Assembly: GCA_020723185.1 (NCBI GenBank)
Contig: DYJI01000002.1
Coordinates: forward strand, 124,001 to 188,000
Length of the DNA: 64,000 nucleotides
Direction of reading: 5' to 3'
DNA from: Sideroxydans lithotrophicus
Lineage (GTDB): Bacteria > Pseudomonadota > Gammaproteobacteria > Burkholderiales > Gallionellaceae
The position numbers and the translations under genes were made by a program. Below, one piece after another: positions 52,267 to 64,000 of the stretch. Every line of letters begins with the position of its first letter. Within the stretch, counting starts at the first letter, position 1. The notes under the pieces were generated by a model, which worked only from the letters and a program-made list of their open reading frames with translations, made no database searches and had not been told where the DNA came from.

Positions 52267-53583
52267 ATGACATCCAACATCGAATTGCTGACGCGCAGCC
52301 TTTCCGCCGTCTGGCATCCCTGCACCCAGATGAAGCGCCACGAGACCCTGCCGCTGGTCCCGATCGCGCGCGGCAAAGGCGTGTGGCTGTACGACTTCGA
52401 AGGCAAACGCTATCTGGATACTGTCAGCTCCTGGTGGGTGAACCTGTTCGGCCATAGCGAGCCGCGCATCAATGCCGCCATCACCGACCAGCTCGGCAAA
52501 CTCGAACATGTGATGCTGGCCGGCTTCACCCACGAGCCGGTGGTGCAACTGTCGGAACGATTGCGCGAACTGGCTCCCGCCGGTCTCGGCCATTGCTTCT
52601 ACGGCTCGGACGGCGCGTCGGCTACCGAGATCGCGCTGAAGATGAGTGCGCATTACTGGCGCAATTCCGGCCGCCCTCATAAGACTGAATTCATCAGCCT
52701 GCAGAACAGTTATCACGGCGAGACACTGGGTGCGCTGTCGGTGACCGATGTCGCCTTGTTCCGTGATGCCTACGGCACGCTGATCCGGCAGAACGCTACC
52801 GTACGCAGCCCGGACTGGCGGATCGCAGAGGAAGGTGAAAGTCCGGAGTCTTTCGCGCTGCGTTGCGCCGCCGATCTGGACCAGCACCTGCAACAGCACC
52901 ATGCGCACGTCGCCGCGTTGATCGTGGAGCCGCTCATTCAGGGGGCTGCGGGCATGGCGATGTACCACCCGGCGTACCTGAAACGCGCACGCGAACTATG
53001 CACGCGCTACAACGTGCATCTGATCGCGGACGAGATCGCAGTCGGCATGGGGCGCACCGGCACCCTGCTCGCCTGCGAACAGGCGAACATCCGCCCCGAT
53101 TTCCTGCTGCTGTCCAAAGGCATCACCGGGGGTTATCTGCCCTTGTCGGTGGTGATGACGACCGACGACATCTATCAGGCTTTCTATGCCGACGAGACGG
53201 CACGTGGTTTCCTGCATTCGCATTCCTACACCGGCAACCCGCTGGCCTGCCGCGCCGCGCTGGCGACGCTGGATATCTTCGTGCAGGACGATGTGCTCAC
53301 CGCGAACCGCGCCAAGGCCGCCTTCCTGAACCGCATCGCGCAGCCGTTGCGCGACCACCTCGCCGTGCGGAACTTCCGCAACACCGGCATGGTCTGGGCG
53401 TTCGAAGTCGAATCGTCGCATACGGATTTCGCGCAACGCTGTTTCAGCCTGGGCCTGCGACATGATCTGCTGCTACGACCGATGGGCGACACGGTATATT
53501 TCATGCCACCGTATGTCATCACCGAAGAAGAGATGCAACTGATGGTCTCGCGCACTCTGAGCGTCATCAACGAACTTACATGA
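52267..53583 (+). CDS. bioA: Adenosylmethionine-8-amino-7-oxononanoate aminotransferase
   Basis: SAVWHPCTQMKRHETLPLVPIARGKGVWLYDFEGKRYLDTVSSWWVNLFGHSEPRIN; ISLQNSYHGETLGALSVT; LLLSKGITGGYLPLSVVM. Confidence 0.92.
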   Translation: MTSNIELLTRSLSAVWHPCTQMKRHETLPLVPIARGKGVWLYDFEGKRYLDTVSSWWVNLFGHSEPRINAAITDQLGKLEHVMLAGFTHEPVVQLSERLRELAPAGLGHCFYGSDGASATEIALKMSAHYWRNSGRPHKTEFISLQNSYHGETLGALSVTDVALFRDAYGTLIRQNATVRSPDWRIAEEGESPESFALRCAADLDQHLQQHHAHVAALIVEPLIQGAAGMAMYHPAYLKRARELCTRYNVHLIADEIAVGMGRTGTLLACEQANIRPDFLLLSKGITGGYLPLSVVMTTDDIYQAFYADETARGFLHSHSYTGNPLACRAALATLDIFVQDDVLTANRAKAAFLNRIAQPLRDHLAVRNFRNTGMVWAFEVESSHTDFAQRCFSLGLRHDLLLRPMGDTVYFMPPYVITEEEMQLMVSRTLSVINELT

Positions 53584-55031
53584 AACTGCTTCTGACCCTG
53601 CTCGCCGTCCTGACCTTTCCCCTAACTGCCGGGGCGGCCCAGCTTCCGGCGGCCGTCACCCAAGCATTGAAGGATGCTGGGATCCCGACCTCTGCCGTCT
53701 CCATCGTAGCCCGCGAAGTCGGTCACAAGGACAGCCTGTTCAGCCTGAACGCCCAGCGTGCCATGAACCCCGCTTCCAACATGAAGCTGCTGACCACCTA
53801 TGCCGGACTGGACCTGCTCGGTCCGGCCTATACATGGAAGACCGAGGCTTACATCGACGGTGAGTTGACGGACGGTGAGCTGTACGGCGACCTGATCCTG
53901 AAAGGCTACGGAGACCCCAAGTTCACGGTCGAGCAGTTCTGGTTGTGGCTCTCCGATCTGCGCGCGCGCGGTTTGCGCGACATCAAGGGCGACCTGGTAC
54001 TCGACCGCAGCTATTACGACCTGCAACCTCACGATCCCGCCGAATTCGACAACGACCCGTTGCGCGCCTACAACGTGGGGCCTGATGCGCTGCTGCTCAA
54101 TTTCAACATCGTACGCCTGCGTTACCTGCCCAACGGCGAGAATCTGAAAGTCGTGACCCTGCCGCCAGTGTCTGGATTCTCGCTGGAGAACCAGCTCGCG
54201 CCGGCCAGCGGCAAGTTCAACTGCAGTGACTGGGACGGCCGCCTGTCGGTGCAACCCGGCGGAGACAGCGTGGTATTGCAGGGCGATTACCCCATCGAAT
54301 GCGGCGAACGCGAACAGAGCCTGTCCGTGATGCCGCACACGCGCTACGTGGAGGCCGTCTTCAGGGCCATCTGGCAAGAGCTGGGCGGCACGCTCAACGG
54401 CATACAACGCGAAGCCGCCGTCACACCGACTGCACGACTGTTCTCCACACATCGTTCTGAACCGCTCAGCACCGTGATCCGTGATATCAACAAGTACAGC
54501 AACAATGTCATGGCGCGCCAATTGTTCCTGACACTGGGTGAGACCCTGCCCTTGGAGAACGAACCCGGCGACATGCCGGCAGTATTCTCTGGCAGCGAGA
54601 CCAGCCGACGCATGGGCATCGAGCGCAGCATCTTCGCCATGCAGAACTGGCTATCGCGCGCGGGCATGGATTTCCCCGAACTGGTGCTGGAGAACGGTGC
54701 CGGGTTGTCGCGCATCGAACGCATCAGCGCGGCGCACATGGCACAGTTACTGGAACATGCCGCCGCGCATCCGCTGAGTGCCGAGTTGCGCGCCTCGCTG
54801 CCCATCATGGGCGTGGACGGCTCCGTACAGCAGCGGTTGAGTGACAGCCCGGCCGCCCGCCGCGCGCATCTCAAGACCGGCACGCTGGAAGGCGTGAAGA
54901 CCCTCGCGGGATATGTGCGTTCCAAGCACAACAAGGATTGGGTAGTGGTGTTCTTCATCAACCACCCAAATGCCAAACTCGGCCAGGATGCACAGGATGC
55001 GCTGATCGAGTGGCTCGCCACCACACACTGA
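53580..55031 (+). CDS. dacB: D-alanyl-D-alanine carboxypeptidase/endopeptidase (PBP4 family)
   Basis: NPASNMKLLTTYAGLDLLGPAYTWKTE (SxxK), KYSNNVMARQLFLTLGE (SxN), AHLKTGTLEGVKTLAGY (KTG). Confidence 0.92.
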   Translation: MKLLLTLLAVLTFPLTAGAAQLPAAVTQALKDAGIPTSAVSIVAREVGHKDSLFSLNAQRAMNPASNMKLLTTYAGLDLLGPAYTWKTEAYIDGELTDGELYGDLILKGYGDPKFTVEQFWLWLSDLRARGLRDIKGDLVLDRSYYDLQPHDPAEFDNDPLRAYNVGPDALLLNFNIVRLRYLPNGENLKVVTLPPVSGFSLENQLAPASGKFNCSDWDGRLSVQPGGDSVVLQGDYPIECGEREQSLSVMPHTRYVEAVFRAIWQELGGTLNGIQREAAVTPTARLFSTHRSEPLSTVIRDINKYSNNVMARQLFLTLGETLPLENEPGDMPAVFSGSETSRRMGIERSIFAMQNWLSRAGMDFPELVLENGAGLSRIERISAAHMAQLLEHAAAHPLSAELRASLPIMGVDGSVQQRLSDSPAARRAHLKTGTLEGVKTLAGYVRSKHNKDWVVVFFINHPNAKLGQDAQDALIEWLATTH

Positions 55032-55052
55032 AACCGACCTGCGACCGGCACC

Positions 55053-55847
55053 ATGCTCCGACACCATCCCCTTGCCATTGCCTTCACCGGTTTGATGATT
55101 TGTTCGCCCGCCCATACTGCCAGCCTGACCCCGGGGGGCAACGATTTTGGCGTGTCGCTTGGGCAATACCGCTATGAAGAGCCGGGATTGATGTCACTGG
55201 ACGGGCTGAAAGGCGGATTAGAGTTGCGGATGACAAGGACCTACCCCGCTCGCCGCACGTTCCTGCGCGGGGAGTTACGCTATGCAGGCGGTACCGTGGA
55301 CTACACGAGCAATGGCACGGGCCGCAGCAGTGGTGAACCTGACTGGTATATCGAGGGGCGGGCGCTGATCGGGAATGACTGGCCGTTGACCACCGCGACC
55401 GTCTCCACCTATGTCGGGCTCGGCTACCGCTTCCTGCTGAACGATGGCCGGGGCATCACCAGCACGGGGCACGCCGGCTACAGAAGAGAGAGCACCTATA
55501 TCTATCTGCCCGCGGGTGTCATCCTGCGCACCAGCCTGGATAGCGGTAACGAAGTCATCGGCTCATTCGAATACGACCATCTGCTTTCCGGCAACCAGTT
55601 CACAAAGTTATCCGACACCGGCCTGGGATACAGCGACCTCGACAGCAAACAGAGCGAGGGGTATGGCCTGAAGCTGCGGTTGAGCTATGTGACGCCACGC
55701 TGGTCGGCGGGGCCATATCTGCATCATTGGAACATCGCTGATTCGGCGATCAATCCGATCTACCGGAACGGCGTGCTGAATGGATATGGATTGGAACCCC
55801 GGAACCGCAGCACGGAGGTCGGCGTGGAACTGACCCGACCTTTCTGA
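55053..55847 (+). CDS. Outer-membrane beta-barrel-like protein of unknown function
   Basis: Signal peptide; alternating amphipathic strands with Gly/Tyr/Arg; C-terminal EVGVELTRPF aromatic residue. Confidence 0.6.
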   Translation: MLRHHPLAIAFTGLMICSPAHTASLTPGGNDFGVSLGQYRYEEPGLMSLDGLKGGLELRMTRTYPARRTFLRGELRYAGGTVDYTSNGTGRSSGEPDWYIEGRALIGNDWPLTTATVSTYVGLGYRFLLNDGRGITSTGHAGYRRESTYIYLPAGVILRTSLDSGNEVIGSFEYDHLLSGNQFTKLSDTGLGYSDLDSKQSEGYGLKLRLSYVTPRWSAGPYLHHWNIADSAINPIYRNGVLNGYGLEPRNRSTEVGVELTRPF

Positions 55848-55851
55848 TCGC

Positions 55852-57315
55852 TCACAGCCCCAGCTCGCCCCACATCGCATCCACCTTCGCCTTGACCGCC
55901 GCATCCATCACGATGGGCGTGCCCCATTCGCGCTGCGTCTCACCCGGCCATTTGTTGGTCGCATCCATCCCCATCTTGCCGCCGAGGCCGGAAACAGGCG
56001 AAGCGAAGTCGAGATAGTCGATAGGCGTGTTCTCCACCAGCAGGGTGTCGCGCACCGGGTCCATGCGCGTAGTGATGGCCCACATGACTTCCTTCCAGTC
56101 GCGCGTGACGATATCGTCGTCCACCACGATGATGAACTTGGTGTACATGAACTGGCGCAAAAAGCTCCATACGCCGAACATCACGCGCTTGGCGTGCCCG
56201 GCGTATTGCTTCTTGATGCTGACCACAGCCATGCGATAGCTGCACCCTTCCGGCGGCAGGTAGAAATCGACGATCTCGGGGAACTGCTTTTGCAGCAGCG
56301 GCACGAACACCTCGTTCAGCGCCACGCCGAGCATGGCCGGCTCGTCGGGCGGCTTGCCGGTGTAGGTGGAGTGATAGATCGGGTTAGAGCGCATCGTGAT
56401 GCGCTGGATGGTGAACACGGGAAACTTGTCCTGCTCGTTGTAGTAGCCGGTGTGGTCACCATAGGGGCCTTCGAGCGCCGTCTCGCCGGGATGGATGACG
56501 CCTTCCAGCACGATCTCGGCGGAGGCCGGCACCTGCAGGTCGCTGCCGATGCATTTCACCAGCTCGGTCTTGCTACCGCGCAACAGTCCGGCGAACTGGT
56601 ATTCGCTCAAAGAGTCGGGGACCGGCGTCACCGCACCGAGGATGGTCGCCGGATCAGCGCCGATCACGACCGACACCGGGAACGGTTGTCCCGGATGCTT
56701 TTCGCAATGGTCTCGGAAATCCAGCGCACCGCCGCGATGCGCCAGCCAGCGCATGATGACCTTGTTCGGTCCCAGCACCTGCTGGCGGTAGATGCCCAGG
56801 TTCTGGCGCGGCTTGTTCGGGCCGCGCGTGACGACCAGGCCCCAGGTGATGAGCGGCGCGACATCGCCGGGCCAGCAGTGCTGGATGGGCAGTTTCGACA
56901 AATCGACCTCCGCCCCTTCCCACACCACTTCCTGACACGGTGCTGACGACAGCACCTTGGGCGACATGGTGATGACCTGTTTGAGGATGGGCCATTTGTC
57001 CCATGCATCCTTCAATCCCTTGGGTGGCTCCGGTTCTTTCAGATAGGCGAGCAACTTTCCCACCTCGCGCAATGCTCCGATGTCTTCCTCACCCATGCCC
57101 AATGCCACGCGGCGCGGAGTGCCGAACAGATTGGCCAGCACCGGCATCTTGTGCCCGGCGACGTTCTCGAACAGCAGCGCCGGTCCCTGCGCACGCAACA
57201 CACGGTCGCAGATCTCGGTCATCTCCAGATGGGTGGAAACAGGCGCAGTGACGCGTTTGAGTTCGCCCAGCTTTTCCAGTTGCGAGATGAAATCGCGCAG
57301 GTCTTTATATTTCAT
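55852..57315 (-). CDS. ubiD: UbiD family 4-hydroxy-3-polyprenylbenzoate decarboxylase
   Basis: [75 protein letters not shown]. Confidence 0.95.
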   Translation of the reverse strand: MKYKDLRDFISQLEKLGELKRVTAPVSTHLEMTEICDRVLRAQGPALLFENVAGHKMPVLANLFGTPRRVALGMGEEDIGALREVGKLLAYLKEPEPPKGLKDAWDKWPILKQVITMSPKVLSSAPCQEVVWEGAEVDLSKLPIQHCWPGDVAPLITWGLVVTRGPNKPRQNLGIYRQQVLGPNKVIMRWLAHRGGALDFRDHCEKHPGQPFPVSVVIGADPATILGAVTPVPDSLSEYQFAGLLRGSKTELVKCIGSDLQVPASAEIVLEGVIHPGETALEGPYGDHTGYYNEQDKFPVFTIQRITMRSNPIYHSTYTGKPPDEPAMLGVALNEVFVPLLQKQFPEIVDFYLPPEGCSYRMAVVSIKKQYAGHAKRVMFGVWSFLRQFMYTKFIIVVDDDIVTRDWKEVMWAITTRMDPVRDTLLVENTPIDYLDFASPVSGLGGKMGMDATNKWPGETQREWGTPIVMDAAVKAKVDAMWGELGL

Positions 57316-57361
57316 TGCCCTCTCCCCTGTCCCTCTCCCGCACGCGGGCGAGGGGGATGTC

Positions 57362-58234
57362 TCAATAGAATCTCGCCTCGCCCTCGGGACGCGTCTTGAA
57401 GCGCTTGTGCAACCAGAAATACTGCTCCGGCATCTCCAGCACACGTTGTTCGATGAATTCGTTCATGCGCCGCGCGTCGGCGACGTCATCACCGCTCGGA
57501 TAGTTCTCCCATGCCGGATAGAAGGTCAGCACATACCCCTCACCGCCCGGCAGCACGCGCGTGATGCTCGGCACCACCTTGGCGCCTGTCATCTGCGCGA
57601 TGCGCGGCAACGAAGTCATGGTCGCAGCGGGTACGCCGAAGAAAGGGATGAAAGCTCCGTCCTTCACGCCCTGATCCTGATCGGGCGGATAGATGAAAGG
57701 CAGATTGTCGCGCATGCCCTTCAGGATCGGACGCAGCCCCTGCTGACGCGAATACAGGCGCTGGTTGCGGAAACGGGCACGCTTCTGCAACAACAATTCC
57801 GTCAGGTAGGCGCTCTTCTGGTTGGCATACATGCACACGGTATCCACCTGCTGCGCCACCCACTGTCCGCCCGCATCCATGCCGACGAAATGCGGGGTGA
57901 GCAGGATCATGGGTTCACCCTTCACGGCCTCGAAATGTTCGATACCTTCCACGCGGATCAGCGAATTGATGCGCGCCGCACTGGACCACCACAGGATGCA
58001 GCGCTCGACCAGACCGCGAAAGAACATCATGAAGTGGGCACGCAGCAATCGCTTGCGCGCCGCCGCATCCATAGCCGGGAAACACAGTTTGAGATTGATG
58101 TCCCCGACGCGACGACGCTCTCCGGCCAGCAGAAAGACCAGCATACCCAGTGTATTGCCGATAGCAACGATCACACGGAAAGGCAGAAAGTGGATCAGCC
58201 ACAGGATGAATACGCCCGACCTTGCCAACATCAA
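57362..58234 (-). CDS. LpxL/HtrB-type lipid A acyltransferase
   Basis: [57 protein letters not shown]. Confidence 0.85.
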   Translation of the reverse strand: MMLARSGVFILWLIHFLPFRVIVAIGNTLGMLVFLLAGERRRVGDINLKLCFPAMDAAARKRLLRAHFMMFFRGLVERCILWWSSAARINSLIRVEGIEHFEAVKGEPMILLTPHFVGMDAGGQWVAQQVDTVCMYANQKSAYLTELLLQKRARFRNQRLYSRQQGLRPILKGMRDNLPFIYPPDQDQGVKDGAFIPFFGVPAATMTSLPRIAQMTGAKVVPSITRVLPGGEGYVLTFYPAWENYPSGDDVADARRMNEFIEQRVLEMPEQYFWLHKRFKTRPEGEARFY

Positions 58235-59094
58235 TGCCCCACTTCCGCCGCGGGAGGGTTCGCCCCGCGCGGCACTTTATAACGGTTATAGCTCCATAGA
58301 TATTGCTCTGGATGCTGGCGTATAAGTGTCTCCAGTGCAGCATTCAGTTGCATTGGCACAGAGCGACCTGGCTCGAATTCAAAGGGGGAGAAATGCAGTG
58401 AATATCCCGCGCCGCCGGGCAGTCGCTCTCCGATACACATTACCACCGACGCACCACTTGCTTCGATCAAGCGGCCCAGCAAGGTCATGGTGTAGGCGGG
58501 CCGCCCGAAGAAGGGCACCCACTCTCCTTCTCCGTTGCTCGGTGCCTGATCGGGCAGCACACCGATGACCTCACCGCGCCGGAGTGCCTTGAGCAACAGA
58601 CGCACACCGCCCAGATCGGTCGGTGCAAGCTTCATATGCCCGCGCTCGCGCCCCTGATGCATCATCCTGTCCAGCGCGGGATATCGCGGCGGACGGTACA
58701 TGCAGGTCATCGGATACTTCTCTGCAACATACAGACCGATCACTTCGAAGCAGCCGATATGGGGTGTCAGCATAATCACACCCCTACCCTGCGCGCGCGC
58801 AACCTCGAAATGTTCCCAGCCATGGCATGCCGACACGCTGCCGACCACCTGCTGCAGGGGACGACGCCATACCCAAGGCAGTTCCAGCACACTCCTGCCC
58901 GCTTCGCGGATATTGGCATGCAGCAGCTTTCGATAGGCCGCCTCCGAATGCGCGACCCCGGCCCGGCGCAGATTCTCCCGCAATCGTGCCGCATAGCGCC
59001 CTGACGACCAGTACACCAGCCAGCCGAACGGGCCACCCAGGCGATAAAGCAAGGGCAGCGGCAGGCGGGCAAGAATGTCGAACAGCAAGGTCAT
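58231..59094 (-). CDS. LpxL/HtrB-type lipid A acyltransferase, second paralog
   Basis: IMLTPHIGCFEVIGLYVAE; PDQAPSNGEGEWVPFFGRPAYTMTLLGRLIEASGASVV; overlaps next gene by 4 nt. Confidence 0.85.
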   Translation of the reverse strand: MTLLFDILARLPLPLLYRLGGPFGWLVYWSSGRYAARLRENLRRAGVAHSEAAYRKLLHANIREAGRSVLELPWVWRRPLQQVVGSVSACHGWEHFEVARAQGRGVIMLTPHIGCFEVIGLYVAEKYPMTCMYRPPRYPALDRMMHQGRERGHMKLAPTDLGGVRLLLKALRRGEVIGVLPDQAPSNGEGEWVPFFGRPAYTMTLLGRLIEASGASVVMCIGERLPGGAGYSLHFSPFEFEPGRSVPMQLNAALETLIRQHPEQYLWSYNRYKVPRGANPPAAEVGH

Positions 59095-59176
59095 GCAAGA
59101 AAACCCATAAATTGACTTGAGGGGGATTTGATATACTGCGCGCCCATTTAACTATTGAAGAAGTGATCGGAGAGCC

Positions 59177-60340
59177 ATGAGCGAGTTTTTCTTTACATCC
59201 GAATCCGTGTCCGAGGGCCATCCGGACAAGGTTGCAGACCAGATCTCCGATGCCATCGTGGACGCGATTCTAGCGCAGGACAATCATTCCCGCATCGCAG
59301 CCGAGACGCTGGTCACCACCGGACTGGTCGTGCTCGCCGGCGAGATCACCACCAATGCACAGGTGAACTACGCCAAAGTCGCGCGCGAAACCATCCGCAA
59401 GATCGGTTATGACGACCCCAGCCTGCGCTTCGATGCAGACGGCTGCTCGGTCCATGTCTGCTACGGCACGCAAAGCCCGGACATCGCACAGGGTGTGGAC
59501 AAGGCTTACGATGACAACATGGACCAGGGTGCTGGCGACCAGGGCTTGATGTTCGGTTACGCCTGCCGCGAGACCGATGTGCTGATGCCGCTGCCCATCC
59601 ACCTGTCGCACCGTATCGTCGAGCGTCAGGCGCAATTGCGCCGCGACGGCCGCCTGGGCTGGCTGCGTCCGGATGCCAAGTCGCAAGTCACTGTGAAGTA
59701 TGTGGACGGCGTACCGGATCGCATCGACACCGTGGTGCTGTCCACCCAGCACACGCCCGACATCACGCTGGAGCAGATCCGCGAAGCCGTGATCGAAGAG
59801 GTCATCAAGCCGGTGTTGCCCAAAGAACTCATCAAAGGCGACATCAAGTATCTGGTGAACCCGACCGGTCGTTTCGTCATCGGCGGCCCGCATGGCGATG
59901 CAGGCTTGACCGGCCGCAAGATCATCGTTGACACCTACGGCGGCGCAGCCCCGCACGGCGGCGGCGCATTCTCCGGCAAGGACCCGTCCAAGGTCGACCG
60001 TTCCGCAGCCTATGCAGGCCGTTATGTAGCAAAGAACATCGTCGCCGCTGGTCTGGCCGATAAGTGCCAGGTGCAGGTCAGCTACGCCATCGGCGTGGCA
60101 CAACCCACCAGCATCATGGTCACCACCTATGGCACCGGCAAGATCTCTGACGAGAAGATAACCGCACTGGTCAGGAAACATTTCGACCTGCGTCCGAAAG
60201 GCATCGTCAATATGCTCGACCTGCTGCGCCCGATCTACCAGAAGACCGCTGCATACGGTCACTTCGGTCGTGAAGAACCGGAGTTCCGCTGGGAAGCGAC
60301 AGACAAAGCTGCAGCATTGCGCGCTGACGCAGGACTGTAA
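59177..60340 (+). CDS. metK: S-adenosylmethionine synthase
   Basis: [60 protein letters not shown]. Confidence 0.98.
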   Translation: MSEFFFTSESVSEGHPDKVADQISDAIVDAILAQDNHSRIAAETLVTTGLVVLAGEITTNAQVNYAKVARETIRKIGYDDPSLRFDADGCSVHVCYGTQSPDIAQGVDKAYDDNMDQGAGDQGLMFGYACRETDVLMPLPIHLSHRIVERQAQLRRDGRLGWLRPDAKSQVTVKYVDGVPDRIDTVVLSTQHTPDITLEQIREAVIEEVIKPVLPKELIKGDIKYLVNPTGRFVIGGPHGDAGLTGRKIIVDTYGGAAPHGGGAFSGKDPSKVDRSAAYAGRYVAKNIVAAGLADKCQVQVSYAIGVAQPTSIMVTTYGTGKISDEKITALVRKHFDLRPKGIVNMLDLLRPIYQKTAAYGHFGREEPEFRWEATDKAAALRADAGL

Positions 60341-60354
60341 TCCGTATCACCCAT

Positions 60355-60441
60355 CCCGCCGAGGGGCGCTGCAGCAGTCACCACATGGTGAATCTGTCAG
60401 GCTCGGCGGAGATGGCTCAACATGTAGCAACGGCGCCCATT
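60355..60441 (+). ncRNA. SAH (S-adenosylhomocysteine) riboswitch upstream of ahcY
   Basis: cccgCCGAGGGGCGCTGCAgcagtcaccacatggtgaatctgTCAGGCTCGGcggagatggctcaacatgtagCAACGGCGCCCa; pairs CCGAG/CTCGG and GGGCGC/GCGCCC. Confidence 0.88.
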
Positions 60442-60471
60442 CATTAACTTACCAAATGAATGGAGTGCTTT

Positions 60472-61875
<1,404 letters not shown>

Positions 61876-61950
61876 TTAACGACTTGCAGGTATGATGGCG
61901 AGGGGCGGACGTCAGGTTCGCCCCTCTTAACTTGTAAAAATGGAGAGGGC

Positions 61951-62084
61951 GCCTCGAAAAACCGTAGCGAGCAGTTTGAGTGCAAGGCGCACGGCGCGCA
62001 GAAGCCGGAATGTACACAAAGTACATGAGGATTTTGAGCACCGCGCAACGCGGCAATCAGACTGCGCAGTAGGTTTTGCGAGGT
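61951..62084 (+). ncRNA. Putative structured leader repeat, copy 2 (upstream of holin-like gene)
   Basis: gcaaggcgcacggcgcgcag..ccggaatg.aca..aagt.catgaggatt..gagcaccg.gcaacgc shared with 28344-28463; closing CCTCGAAAAACC/GGTTTTGCGAGG. Confidence 0.55.
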
Positions 62085-62090
62085 GAACAT

Positions 62091-62480
62091 ATGCTGCTAC
62101 GACTGCTACTGATCTGGAGCCTGAACTCACTGGCATTGATCGCCGTGGCGAGCTTCGTGCCGGGCATCCATGTGGACGGCTTCATGGCCGCCTTCGTGGC
62201 GGCGCTGGTGCTGGGGCTGGTGAACACCTTGATCAGGCCGATCTTTCTGGTGCTGACTTTGCCGGTCACCGTGCTGACGCTGGGGCTGTTCATCCTGGTC
62301 ATCAACGGCCTGATGTTCTGGTTCGCGGGCTCCATCCTGCGCGGCTTCGTGGTCGACAGTTTCTGGCATGCCGTGCTGGGTGCCCTGCTGTTCAGTATAT
62401 TTTCATGGGCGCTGTCCGCAGCCGCCGCACAACTATTGGTGAGGAAACATGGGAAACCCAACCACCCCGATCAGCTTTGA
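62091..62480 (+). CDS. Phage holin family IV-like (PF04020-type) small membrane protein
   Basis: MLLRLLLIWSLNSLALIAVASFVPGIHVDGFMAAFVAALVLGLVNTLIRPIFLVLTLPVTVLTLGLFILVINGLMFW; sits between ahcY and metF. Confidence 0.8.
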   Translation: MLLRLLLIWSLNSLALIAVASFVPGIHVDGFMAAFVAALVLGLVNTLIRPIFLVLTLPVTVLTLGLFILVINGLMFWFAGSILRGFVVDSFWHAVLGALLFSIFSWALSAAAAQLLVRKHGKPNHPDQL

Positions 62481-63291
62481 ATTCTTCCCTCCGCAAACGC
62501 CGGAGGGTGCCTCCAAACTGACTGCCGCGCGCCAGCGTCTGGCCGCGTTCCAGCCGGAGTTCTTCTCCGTCACATTCGGCGCGGGCGGCTCCACGCAGGA
62601 TCGCACGCTGGAGACCATCCGGCTGATCCACAGCGAAGGTCACAGCGCCGCGCCGCACCTGTCCTGCGTGGGCAGCACGCGCGAGAACATCCGCGGGCTG
62701 CTGCACATCTATAAGGATATGGGCATCAAGCGCATCGTCGCACTGCGTGGCGACCTGCCTTCCGGCATGGCCAGCATCGGCGAGTTCCAGTATGCCAACG
62801 AGCTGGTGAGCTTCATCCGCGCGCAGACCGGCGAGCACTTCCACATCGAGGTCGCCGCCTATCCCGAGTTCCACCCGCAGGCGAAGTCTGCGCGCGACGA
62901 CATGCTCAACTACAAACGCAAGATCAACGCAGGTGCGAACTCGGCCATCACGCAGTATTTCTACAACGCCGACGCCTACTTCCGTTTCGTCGACGAGACC
63001 CGCAAGCTCGGTGTCGAGGCACCTGTCGTGCCCGGCATCATGCCCATCGTGCGTTACTCGCAACTGGCGCGCTTCTCCGACATGTGCGGCGCCGAAATCC
63101 CGCGCTGGATGCGCAAGACCATGGAAGGCTATGGCGACGATGTGGAATCGGTGCAGAACTTCGGTCTGGATGTCGTGACTGAACTGTGCGAAAAACTGAT
63201 CGCAGGCGGCGCACCCGCGCTGCATTTCTACACATTGAACCAGGCCAAGGCTTCCATCGATATCCTGCAACGTCTGGGTTATCACGCATAA
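62449..63291 (+). CDS. metF: Methylenetetrahydrofolate reductase
   Basis: ISFEFFPPQTPEGASKL; FFSVTFGAGGSTQDRTLETI; ITQYFYNADAYFRFVDE; PGIMPI. Confidence 0.96.
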   Translation: MGNPTTPISFEFFPPQTPEGASKLTAARQRLAAFQPEFFSVTFGAGGSTQDRTLETIRLIHSEGHSAAPHLSCVGSTRENIRGLLHIYKDMGIKRIVALRGDLPSGMASIGEFQYANELVSFIRAQTGEHFHIEVAAYPEFHPQAKSARDDMLNYKRKINAGANSAITQYFYNADAYFRFVDETRKLGVEAPVVPGIMPIVRYSQLARFSDMCGAEIPRWMRKTMEGYGDDVESVQNFGLDVVTELCEKLIAGGAPALHFYTLNQAKASIDILQRLGYHA

Positions 63292-63310
63292 ACGAAAGCC
63301 AGTTGAAACC

Positions 63311-64000
63311 ATGAAGAGACCGGAACTCCTGTTACCCGCCGCCTCACTGGAAAAGATGCGCACCGCCTACGCCTACGGTGCGGACGCGGTGTATGCCGGT
63401 CAGCCGCGCTACTCGCTGCGCGTGCGCAACAACGAATTCATGATGGAGCAGCTTTCCCAAGGCATCGAAGAAGCACACGCGCTGGGCAAACAGTTCTACG
63501 TCGCCAGCAACCTGATGCCGCACAACGCCAAGCTGAAGACCTACATGGCGGACATGGAACCCATCATCCAGATGAAGCCGGATGCGCTGATCATGGCCGA
63601 CCCCGGCCTGATCGCCATGGTGCGCGAGCGCTGGCCGGAACAGGTGATCCACCTGTCGGTGCAGGCCAACACCGTCAACTACGCGGCGGTGAAATTCTGG
63701 AAGTCCATCGGTCTGTCGCGCGTGATCCTGTCGCGCGAACTGTCGCTGGACGAGATCGAGGAGATCCGCCAGCAATGCCCGGACATGGAGCTGGAGGTGT
63801 TCGTGCACGGCGCGCTGTGCATCGCCTATTCCGGCCGCTGCCTGCTGTCCGGCTACTTCAACCATCGCGATGCCAACCAGGGTACCTGCACCAACTCCTG
63901 CCGCTGGGATTACAAAGTGGAGAATGCCGCTGAAGACGGCACCGGGCACATCCAGAAGATCGACTTCGATTTCGACAAGGCGCTGGGTGAGAGTGCGCTG
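63311..64000 (+). CDS. trhP: Peptidase U32 family protein, TrhP/YegQ-like (tRNA U34 hydroxylation), truncated by window end
   Basis: MKRPELLLPAASLEKMRTAYAYGADAVYAGQPRYSLRVRNNEF...EVFVHGALCIAYSGRCLLSGYFNHRDANQGTCTNSCRWDY; no stop before 64000. Confidence 0.85.
   Translation, partial: MKRPELLLPAASLEKMRTAYAYGADAVYAGQPRYSLRVRNNEFMMEQLSQGIEEAHALGKQFYVASNLMPHNAKLKTYMADMEPIIQMKPDALIMADPGLIAMVRERWPEQVIHLSVQANTVNYAAVKFWKSIGLSRVILSRELSLDEIEEIRQQCPDMELEVFVHGALCIAYSGRCLLSGYFNHRDANQGTCTNSCRWDYKVENAAEDGTGHIQKIDFDFDKALGESAL

Noticed and set aside
57318-57358. ccctctcccgcacgcgggcgaggg palindrome between ubiD and the acyltransferase gene
   Set aside because: Looks like a common short intergenic palindrome/terminator; one copy only, nothing further to support.
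59110-59140. TTGACT...TATACT promoter upstream of metK
   Set aside because: Spacer is only about 14 nt; plausible but too weak to list as a feature.

Overview
64 kb chromosomal window from a betaproteobacterium, probably Gallionellaceae-like (thiosulfate oxidizer). This lineage is inferred from gene content and was not tested. Most of the window is housekeeping: rlhA-like U32, parE/parC, rdgC, metG, dcd, sthA, groES/groEL with a CIRCE site, bioA, dacB, ubiD, two LpxL-type acyltransferases, metK - SAH riboswitch - ahcY - holin-like - metF - trhP. Accessory regions: a MacAB/TolC-type exporter operon; an MCP / solute-binding protein / Cache-diguanylate cyclase trio; a soxYZAXB cluster without soxCD but with small unknown genes; a 1.5-kaa CheB-CheR-PAS-GGDEF-EAL fusion; and a FecR-domain surface protein paired with a TPR/beta-barrel (Slam-like) outer-membrane protein. 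Main signals not explained by genes: (1) a roughly 120-nt structured repeat present twice, each copy just upstream of a start codon, with compensatory and G-U-preserving changes that suggest a + strand RNA structure; (2) a decayed partial duplicate of the soxY 5' end and promoter about 5.2 kb away, now upstream of the CheB/CheR/c-di-GMP fusion gene; (3) an IS5-like MITE; (4) REPIN-like elements whose two arms each keep their own hairpin; (5) a low-GC mosaic patch inside metG. All calls come from reading the sequence and ORF track; no searches were run.
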